Below are positions 6,621-11,982 of a DNA stretch of 13,844 bases, piece by piece. The stretch comes from Candidatus Woykebacteria bacterium GWB1_45_5 (GTDB lineage Bacteria; Patescibacteriota; Microgenomatia; Woykebacterales; RBG-16-39-9b), in assembly GCA_001816645.1 (NCBI GenBank), contig MHCO01000030.1:212-14055 (forward strand), in the 5' to 3' direction. How positions within the stretch are numbered: position 1 is the first letter of the stretch; each line of letters starts with the position of its first letter. A program made the position numbers and the translations under genes. The notes under the pieces are model-generated. The model made no database searches, was not told where the DNA came from, and worked only from the letters and a program-made list of their open reading frames with translations.

Positions 6621-6645
6621 AAAAAACCAGACCTTTTTGGTCTGG
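6621..6645 (-). terminator. Intrinsic terminator in the amidase leader (possible attenuator)
   Basis: On the minus strand CCAGACC, loop AAAAA, GGTCTGG form a perfect 7-bp stem (6645-6627), followed at once by TTTTTT (6626-6621). In the plus direction no T-run follows, so it acts only on minus-strand transcripts. It ends 11 nt before the amidase ATG, leaving no room for another promoter. Confidence 0.8.
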
Positions 6646-6647
6646 AA

Positions 6648-6695
6648 TTAATAAAACTTAGGGCTGACTAGAACAGAAATAAATTGATTTTTCAT
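6648..6695 (-). CDS. Possible 15-residue leader peptide upstream of amidase
   Basis: An ATG-initiated frame encodes MKNQFISVLVSPKFY and stops at TAA two bases before the terminator stem, within the presumed amidase leader. A ribosome at the stop codon would cover the 5' arm of the terminator, the geometry expected of translation-dependent antitermination. No Shine-Dalgarno is visible, and the frame is short enough to be chance. Coding status is therefore speculative. Confidence 0.25.
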   Translation of the reverse strand: MKNQFISVLVSPKFY

Positions 6696-6703
6696 AACGA
6701 TTT

Positions 6704-6730
6704 TTGGGGCAGCAACTATTGGGGCAGCAA
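6704..6730. repeat. Tandem 12-nt direct repeat in the amidase leader
   Basis: TTGGGGCAGCAA occurs twice on the plus strand (6704-6715 and 6719-6730) with a 15-nt period, just downstream of the predicted transcription start on the minus strand. It could be an operator or an RNA element. Function is unknown. Confidence 0.6.
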
Positions 6731-6742
6731 AGAAGTAAGAAT

Positions 6743-6771
6743 AACGTACCACCTTTTTCTTGCCGTGTCAA
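6743..6771 (-). promoter_or_regulatory. Promoter for the amidase leader
   Basis: On the minus strand a perfect TTGACA (6771-6766) is followed after 17 bp by TACGTT (6748-6743), preceded by TGG as in an extended -10. The predicted start near 6736 would give a leader of about 127 nt before the amidase ATG, containing the 12-nt repeats, the possible leader peptide and the terminator. Confidence 0.5.
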
Positions 6772-6800
6772 TAAGAAATTTTAAGTTTAGTTTGTAAAGC

Positions 6801-6832
6801 GAAAAGGGCCCGTACCCTCCCGGGCCCTTTTC
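6801..6832 (-). terminator. Strong terminator after the Asn/Thr-rich gene
   Basis: GAAAAGGGCCCG (6801-6812) and CGGGCCCTTTTC (6821-6832) form a perfect 12-bp stem with an 8-nt loop, beginning 8 bases after the stop codon. The A and T tracts are inside the stem, so it could work in both directions. It separates this gene from the amidase transcript. Confidence 0.8.
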
Positions 6833-6840
6833 ACAGATCT

Positions 6841-7425
6841 TTATGGCCCAACGTTCGAAGTGTTCGTGTTCAACGGGCTATTGGTTACAGTTGTATTCCC
6901 TGATGCCTTACCACTATCCACTTTACCGTTGCCGGTGTTTTTGTTTGCTTTGTTCTTGCCTGTCTTTGCTTTCCTAGTCACGTTGTTACCGACTCCAGCA
7001 TTGTTACCCTGAGTTGCCGCTAATGTTTTGGTAGAAGTGGCCGTGACGTTATTTTTCGAATCCGCACCAGTATATAAGTTGCTCGCGTCGTTACTGGTGT
7101 TTGCACAACTCACTGTAGCATTGTTAGAATTACCAGAGTTGGTCACACCCACATCACCACTAGCATCTCCGGTCAACACTGTTCCGTCAACGGTGTTTTG
7201 ATTGGCTTCGTTACCACCAGTACTGGATATAGAGGTAATGTTATTTGTAATATTTAATGCGTTCTGTTGATTCGACACACAGTTAACACTACTGGTAGCA
7301 GTAGCATTGTTTATCGAATCTGCACCAGTCGTATCATTGGTCGCCGTGTTGTCGGCTAGGGCCGGGGTAAAAGCAAACGCGACAGCGGTTGCGGCAGCAA
7401 CCGCCGCTCTAAAGTATCGCTTCAT
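6841..7425 (-). CDS. Secreted Asn/Thr-rich protein with an 86-residue internal duplication
   Basis: I do not recognise a named family. The 194-residue product has a clear Sec signal peptide with the cleavage motif ALA before Asp25. The mature part is mostly Asn, Thr, Ser, Gly and Ala, with two gap-free copies of an 86-residue unit: TGADSINNATATS (33-45)/TGADSKNNVTATS (119-131), NNIT/NNVT (61/147), TGGNEANQNT/TGKNKANKNT (69/155), and VTNS (94/180). The pattern resembles low-complexity beta-solenoid or curlin-like secreted proteins common in CPR genomes, but no curlin family signature is present. The first copy is acidic with no Lys or Arg; the second is strongly basic. A strong GGGGGGTGA ribosome site and a strong terminator suggest a well-expressed single-gene transcript. 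A structural surface role is inferred. Confidence 0.8.
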   Translation of the reverse strand: MKRYFRAAVAAATAVAFAFTPALADNTATNDTTGADSINNATATSSVNCVSNQQNALNITNNITSISSTGGNEANQNTVDGTVLTGDASGDVGVTNSGNSNNATVSCANTSNDASNLYTGADSKNNVTATSTKTLAATQGNNAGVGNNVTRKAKTGKNKANKNTGNGKVDSGKASGNTTVTNSPLNTNTSNVGP

Positions 7426-7431
7426 ATTTTA

Positions 7432-7445
7432 TTTCACCCCCCTTC
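7432..7445 (-). promoter_or_regulatory. Extended ribosome-binding leader block
   Basis: In the mRNA sense GAAGGGGGGTGAAA lies just before the ATG at 7425, with GGTGA 8 nt from it. The 14-nt block is identical to that before the TasA-like gene (5906-5919) and, as there, sits 4 nt from an array of 7-nt repeats. Confidence 0.75.
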
Positions 7446-7449
7446 GGAA

Positions 7450-7498
7450 TAAGTAATAAGTAATAAGTATTAAGTCGTAAGTCTTAAATATTAAGAAT
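7450..7498 (+). repeat. Array of seven 7-nt repeats (TAAGTNN)
   Basis: Seven exact-period heptads fill 49 nt on the plus strand: TAAGTAA, TAAGTAA, TAAGTAT, TAAGTCG, TAAGTCT, TAAATAT, TAAGAAT. The array lies in the 100-bp spacer between the four-helix-bundle gene and the Asn/Thr-rich gene and would be transcribed into the latter's leader. Confidence 0.85.
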
Positions 7499-7499
7499 T

Positions 7500-7524
7500 C
7501 TTTTGCTTTTTATACTTCATCCTT
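7500..7524 (-). repeat. Degenerate copy of the four-helix-bundle gene's start region
   Basis: On the minus strand the segment just after the stop codon begins AAGGATGAAGTATAAAAAG and aligns without gaps to AAGGATAAAGTATGAAAGG at the gene's own ribosome site and start (7905-7882). Nineteen of 24 positions match and all five differences are transitions; the start codon ATG is ATA here. Confidence 0.5.
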
Positions 7525-7525
7525 A

Positions 7526-7894
7526 TTACGTGTTTTTTAGTTTTTTGACTGATGACGTCAGGATCTTAAGGATTTCTTCAGCCTCGTCAAGTAAGTTCTC
7601 CATTCTCCTTTTCATCTTTAAACTATTGCTTTCCGCCATTATTCTTAACCAGTAATTAGTTTCTCTTGCTTCCTTCTTTGCTATATTAGTGCTGTTGGTG
7701 AATTCCGCCTTCGTGTGTGCACCCAAGGCTTCTTCAAGATTGGCACCGATTGATGTTCCGGATCTCAAAACCTGGTTGATTAAGACCCTGTTAATCTCGT
7801 TCTTTGGTAATTCTTTACAAAGTTTTATTACTCTTAATGCAAATTTAAACGTCCGCTCTCTGATATCTTCTGGTTTTCTAACTTTACCTTTCAT
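7526..7894 (-). CDS. Four helix bundle protein (S23 / 23S rRNA-intervening-sequence type)
   Basis: A 122-residue, mostly helical, soluble protein. It shows the pattern of the S23-type four-helix-bundle family: FKFALRVIKLCKELP in helix 1, VLRSGTSIGANLEEALGA (42-59) as the family signature, EFTNSTNIAKKEARETNYWL (64-83) in helix 3, and an amphipathic Glu/Lys-rich final helix. Members were first found in intervening sequences of 23S rRNA genes. They are structurally related to the Avd accessory protein of diversity-generating retroelements, but most stand alone and have no established function. No reverse transcriptase or variable repeat lies nearby. A ribosome site AAGGA lies 6 nt before the ATG. 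The gene sits just downstream of the rpoC terminator, between 7-nt repeat arrays, which suggests a small mobile cassette. Family is confident; function is unknown. Confidence 0.88.
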   Translation of the reverse strand: MKGKVRKPEDIRERTFKFALRVIKLCKELPKNEINRVLINQVLRSGTSIGANLEEALGAHTKAEFTNSTNIAKKEARETNYWLRIMAESNSLKMKRRMENLLDEAEEILKILTSSVKKLKNT

Positions 7895-7942
7895 ACTTTA
7901 TCCTTAATAATTTGTACTTCGTACTTCAGACTTTATACTTAA
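7894..7942 (-). repeat. Array of seven 7-nt repeats upstream of the four-helix-bundle gene
   Basis: Read on the minus strand, 49 nt divide into heptads TTAAGTA, TAAAGTC, TGAAGTA, CGAAGTA, CAAATTA, TTAAGGA, TAAAGTA, running into the start codon. The core AAGTA is the same as in the array at 7450-7498, but in the opposite orientation relative to the gene. The ribosome site AAGGA is one of the heptads. Confidence 0.75.
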
Positions 7943-7946
7943 ACAC

Positions 7947-7977
7947 AAAAAAAGCTGTTACCCAAAAGGGCACAGCT
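7947..7977 (-). terminator. Intrinsic terminator of the rpoBC transcript
   Basis: On the minus strand AGCTGT ... ACAGCT (7977-7972/7958-7953) with an inner GGG/CCC pairing forms a stem closed by a TTTT loop and followed by a T7 run (7953-7947, partly in the stem). It lies about 210 nt past the rpoC stop and just before the four-helix-bundle leader. Confidence 0.82.
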
Positions 7978-8014
7978 AATTTTTCTCTAGGTTGGAGCAG
8001 ATCGGCAGAATCAT

Positions 8015-8069
8015 AGCAGATTAAATTGTCGTCCGGGCAGAAAAGTAAATAGGGGCAGAAAAATCTGCT
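8015..8069. repeat. Inverted repeat in the rpoC 3' untranslated region
   Basis: AGCAGATT (8015-8022) and AATCTGCT (8062-8069) are perfect 8-bp inverted arms. A smaller hairpin GCAGA-AAAA-TCTGC (8055-8068) lies inside, and GGGCAGAAAA is repeated at 8035-8044 and 8053-8062. The 3' region 7978-8187 otherwise shows no gene. Confidence 0.5.
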
Positions 8070-8187
8070 TACACTTTAAATTAAATTGCCGCTTGGTGTC
8101 AAGGTATTAATTTAATGGCTTGGAAAAGGATCCAAATATAAAGTTTACTCTGGGGTGGGGAGAAAGGGTGGTTTACAGTTGACAACT

Positions 8188-11100
8188 TTACGCTGGTTCC
8201 GAAACTTCTTCCTTGACTTCTTCCTTAGGCTCTTCTTTGAGCTCCGGCTCCTTTACACGCATACTTTCTGCCGCTAACACAGCCACTTCCTTAGTAACTT
8301 CCTTCCTACCTCTTTTGTCCAAACGAGCCCTCTCCCCGGTAGGGATGAGTCGGCCGATAATTACGTTTTCTTTCAGGCCGCGGAGATAATCGACCTTACC
8401 GCTGGTGGCGGCGTCTGTAAGCACCGAGGTTGTTTCCTGGAAAGAAGCGGCCGAAAGAACGCTTTCTGTGAAAAGTGAGGCGCGAGTGATACCAAGGATA
8501 ACGATTGAAGCGGTGGCTGGATCGCCACCTTCGGCCATTACTTTGGCGTTTTCATCACTAAAGCGGGCTTTATCAACTAGTTCACCAGGCAAAAGAGCGG
8601 TATCACCGGTGGTTTGGATGCGGGCCTTTTCGCTCATCTTACGGACAATTGTCTCAAAATGCTTATCATTGATTGGAGCACCTTGGCTCTCATAAACCCT
8701 TTGTAGCTCGCCAATTATGTAGCTTTGAGTCGCTCGTAGCCCTTTTGTTTCAAGTAAAATTTTCAAATCAAGGTGGCCACTTGTTAAGGCAGCGCCCGCC
8801 CCCACTGTGTCCCCGGATCGGACCAAAAGCTCGCCTGTTGCCGGAATCACGTATTCTTTTTGGCTAGTAGCCTTTTTGCCAACAGCCTTGATGCGGACTC
8901 TACGCTCTTCACCCTCCTCAACGATCTCTACTCTACCGGGAATCTCCGCCATTACCGCAGGTGTCTTGGGTGTGCGGGCTTCGAAAATCTCATCCACCCT
9001 AGGCAAACCTTGAGTGATGTCCAAACCAATAATCCCCCCTAAGTGGAAGGTTCTCATCGTCAGCTGGGTCCCTGGTTCGCCAATACTTTGAGCAGCAATT
9101 ACTCCTACTGGTGTGCCGATTTTGACCATTTCCCTCGTTGCTAAATCACGGCCGTAGCAAGCTTGGCAAACTCCATATCTTGTTTGGCAAGTGAATGGCG
9201 AGCGGACCAAAGCCTTATTTACACCAGCATTTTCCAAGGTTGGCAAATGTTCGTCGGTAATAAACTGACCTTGTTTAATAACCACTTTGCCTCTCGTCCC
9301 TAAAACATCTTCTGCCGCTACTCTACCCAAGAGGCGTTTAGCAAAAGCTGTAGTTCTGGTTGAGTCATCAGCGATTTCGAGCCCCTCTTTCGCCCCGCAA
9401 TCTTCTTCCCGCACCAATACATCGTGGGCGACGTCAACTAATCTTCTAGTCAAATAGCCAGCATCAGCGGTTTTTAAGGCTTTATCTACCAAACCCTTCC
9501 GCGCTCCTCTGGTAGAGGTAAAATACTCATAAACCTCCAGCCCCTGACGGTAGTTGCTTTTGCTGGGTAGTTCAACAATTCGACCAAGAGGGTCGGCCAC
9601 CAAACCTCGCATAGCGGCTAGTTGTTTTATCTGATCCCGACTACCCCGGGCACCTGATTCTTGAATTACCTTTAATGGATTCTCCGGCTCAAGTGCTTCC
9701 CAGGTAAGCTGGTCGATTCTTGTGGTTAGACCGGCCCAAATTTCTTCAGAAAGTCGGGCTTTTTCGGCTTGGGTAATTAAGCCCCGACGAAAGTCTTTTT
9801 CGATTATCTCTACTTTGGCATCAGCCTCGGCAATTAGTTTTTGCTTTTGGGGAATAATCTGGGCATCAGAAATCGCCATCGAAATACCTGAAACAGTAGC
9901 GTAGCGAAATCCAAGGTCTTTCAAAGCATCGATCAGATCGACCGCCACCTGACTACCAAACCGGTTTTGGCACTGTGCTAAAATATTCTTAACATCCCCT
10001 CCCTTAATTATCTTATTAATAAAGCGCATTTCCCCAGGAATCGCTTGGTTGAAGAAAACTCGACCGGCCGAAGTCTCAATTACCTCACCGTTCCAGTAAA
10101 CTTTTATCTTCTCGCGAAGAGTCAAAAGGCCAAGTTGATAAGCCCGCACTACTTCGCCTTCGCTAAAAACTTGTTTTTTGTCGCCCTCATGCATGGTAGT
10201 TAGGTAAAAAAGACCTAAAAAGACATCGTGGCTTGGGGTCATAATAGGCTCCCCATCAGCCGGTCGGAGCAGGTTGTTGGTGGACATCATCAGATCTACC
10301 GCCTCGTCGCAGGCTGCTCTTGCCAAAGGAACATGGATAGCCATCTGATCACCGTCAAAGTCCGCCCCGTAACCGGCACAGACCGACGGGTGGATACCAA
10401 TCGCGTTTCCTTCTGTCAGAACTGGGTAAAAGGCTTGAATACCAAGACGGTGCAGCGTTGGAGCCCGATTTAAAAGGACTGGGTGGGCTTTGGTTATTGG
10501 CTCCAAAATATCCCAAACTTCATTGCCGCGGCGTTCAAAAACATGCTTAGCACTTTTGACGTTGGGGGCATAACCTTGGAAGATAAGCTCGCGAAGCACA
10601 TAAGGCTTAAAAAGCTCCAGTGCCATTTCCTTGGGTACTAAACACTCGTTTAATTTGGCACTTGGGGCCACTACAATTACACTTCGGCCTGAATAATCAA
10701 CCCTCTTTCCAAGAAGGTTTTGGCGAAATCGGCCTTGTTTCCCTTTGAGCATATCGGAAAGGGACCGCAAGATTTTGACACCAGCCCGGGTTGGCAAGGG
10801 CCTTTGGGTCGAATCGATTAAAGCATCGACTGCCTCCTGAAGCATTCTTTTTTCGTTACGCAAGATTATCTCTGGTGCGCCCAGATCGGTTAATCTTTTC
10901 AGTCGGTTATTTCGATTTATTACACGTCGGTAAAGATCGTTTAAATCACTCGTAGCAAAACGGCCGCCCGAAAGCTGAACCATTGGTCGCAGATCCGGCG
11001 GGATAACAGGTAAAGCGGTGAGGACCATCCATTCTGGCTTTAAAGCAGCCTGGCGAAAACCTTCCACCACCCTTAAGCGTTTGGTAGCTTTAAGCATTCT

Positions 11101-11979
11101 TTGGCCTGATGAGTTTTTCACTTCCTCCCGCAGTTGTCCAGAGAGCTTACTTAAGTCTAGGTTTCGTAAAACTTCTAAAAGGGCCTCCGCCCCCATACCA
11201 ATCTTTATAAAATCGGCAGCGCTGTAATTATCTAGCTTGTGGTACTCTTCCTCGGCGATTACGGAGAACCTTTTTAACACCTTAATTTTTTCAGCCGCTA
11301 TTCTTTGCAACTCCTGCGTCCGACCAACTTCTGCGTTTTCCTCCTCTTTTAGGCTGGTCCGGCGGGCCTTGACCTTTAGAGTTAGTTCCTCGATTATTAG
11401 CTCTTTTTGTTCTTTAGTCTTGACATCGATCTTTTTAATCTCCCTTTGTAAAGCCCGCTCAGTTTCCTCTAATCCCTTTTTAAAGCGGCGCTTAACCTCT
11501 TCAATTTGTTTTTTGAAAGCTTCTTCCAAATTAGCCAGGGCCTTCTTTCTTTTTTCCTCATCCACTTCAATCACCAAATAATTAGCAAAATAAACCACTG
11601 ACTCTAAGTAACGGGGGGTAATATCCAGTAATTGGGAAAGTTTGCTTGGAGTACCCTTGAAAAACCACACGTGGGCGATTGGTGCAGCTAATTTTATATG
11701 ACCCATCCGCTCCCGCCTCACCTTTGATTGGGTGACTTCCACTCCACATTTATCACAAATTACACCGCGATAGCGGATTCGTTTATATTTACCGCAGTAG
11801 CATTCCCAATCTTTAGTCGGCCCAAAAATTTTCTCATCAAAAAGGCCATCCTTTTCTGGTCTAAAGGTCCGATAGTTGATTGTTTCGGGCTTTATAACCT
11901 CGCCTTTAGACCAAAAAAGAACATCTTCTGGCGAAGACAAAACTATTCTTAATGCTTCAAAATCCCTTACCTCATTCAT
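8188..11979 (-). CDS. rpoC: DNA-directed RNA polymerase subunit beta'
   Basis: A full-length 1263-residue beta' subunit, which holds the catalytic Mg2+ of RNA polymerase. Zinc site 1 is Cys60, 62, 75, 78 (CYCG...CDKC). A charged coiled-coil insertion at about 143-237 resembles one known in Actinobacteria and Chloroflexi. NLLGKRVDYSGRSV is at 421-434, LLNRAPTLHRLGIQAF at 502-517, and the catalytic DFDGD at 540-544. Zinc site 2 is Cys861, 931, 938, 941. The bridge-helix region surrounds 771-840 and the trigger-loop start GEPGTQLTMRTFHLGG is at 967-982. The universally conserved Asn before ADFDGD is Gly538 (codon GGG at 10368-10366). The protein ends in a Glu/Lys tail. The ATG is chosen over an out-of-frame ATG four bases on; AGGAGG inside the end of rpoB supplies its ribosome site, and the gap to rpoB is 3 nt. 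Confidence 0.98.
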   Translation of the reverse strand: MNEVRDFEALRIVLSSPEDVLFWSKGEVIKPETINYRTFRPEKDGLFDEKIFGPTKDWECYCGKYKRIRYRGVICDKCGVEVTQSKVRRERMGHIKLAAPIAHVWFFKGTPSKLSQLLDITPRYLESVVYFANYLVIEVDEEKRKKALANLEEAFKKQIEEVKRRFKKGLEETERALQREIKKIDVKTKEQKELIIEELTLKVKARRTSLKEEENAEVGRTQELQRIAAEKIKVLKRFSVIAEEEYHKLDNYSAADFIKIGMGAEALLEVLRNLDLSKLSGQLREEVKNSSGQRMLKATKRLRVVEGFRQAALKPEWMVLTALPVIPPDLRPMVQLSGGRFATSDLNDLYRRVINRNNRLKRLTDLGAPEIILRNEKRMLQEAVDALIDSTQRPLPTRAGVKILRSLSDMLKGKQGRFRQNLLGKRVDYSGRSVIVVAPSAKLNECLVPKEMALELFKPYVLRELIFQGYAPNVKSAKHVFERRGNEVWDILEPITKAHPVLLNRAPTLHRLGIQAFYPVLTEGNAIGIHPSVCAGYGADFDGDQMAIHVPLARAACDEAVDLMMSTNNLLRPADGEPIMTPSHDVFLGLFYLTTMHEGDKKQVFSEGEVVRAYQLGLLTLREKIKVYWNGEVIETSAGRVFFNQAIPGEMRFINKIIKGGDVKNILAQCQNRFGSQVAVDLIDALKDLGFRYATVSGISMAISDAQIIPQKQKLIAEADAKVEIIEKDFRRGLITQAEKARLSEEIWAGLTTRIDQLTWEALEPENPLKVIQESGARGSRDQIKQLAAMRGLVADPLGRIVELPSKSNYRQGLEVYEYFTSTRGARKGLVDKALKTADAGYLTRRLVDVAHDVLVREEDCGAKEGLEIADDSTRTTAFAKRLLGRVAAEDVLGTRGKVVIKQGQFITDEHLPTLENAGVNKALVRSPFTCQTRYGVCQACYGRDLATREMVKIGTPVGVIAAQSIGEPGTQLTMRTFHLGGIIGLDITQGLPRVDEIFEARTPKTPAVMAEIPGRVEIVEEGEERRVRIKAVGKKATSQKEYVIPATGELLVRSGDTVGAGAALTSGHLDLKILLETKGLRATQSYIIGELQRVYESQGAPINDKHFETIVRKMSEKARIQTTGDTALLPGELVDKARFSDENAKVMAEGGDPATASIVILGITRASLFTESVLSAASFQETTSVLTDAATSGKVDYLRGLKENVIIGRLIPTGERARLDKRGRKEVTKEVAVLAAESMRVKEPELKEEPKEEVKEEVSEPA

Positions 11980-11982
11980 TAG

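Noticed and set aside
7526..7894. Diversity-generating retroelement accessory gene (avd)
   Set aside because: Only a fold relationship to Avd exists; there is no reverse transcriptase, template repeat or variable-repeat target in the window.
7450..7942. CRISPR array
   Set aside because: The repeats are 7 nt and contiguous with no spacers, and no cas genes are near.
1494..8187. tRNA or other structured RNA genes in the spacers
   Set aside because: I looked for cloverleaf arms and known riboswitch-like cores in the spacers at 1494-1788, 6610-6840 and 7895-8187 and saw only the hairpins listed.
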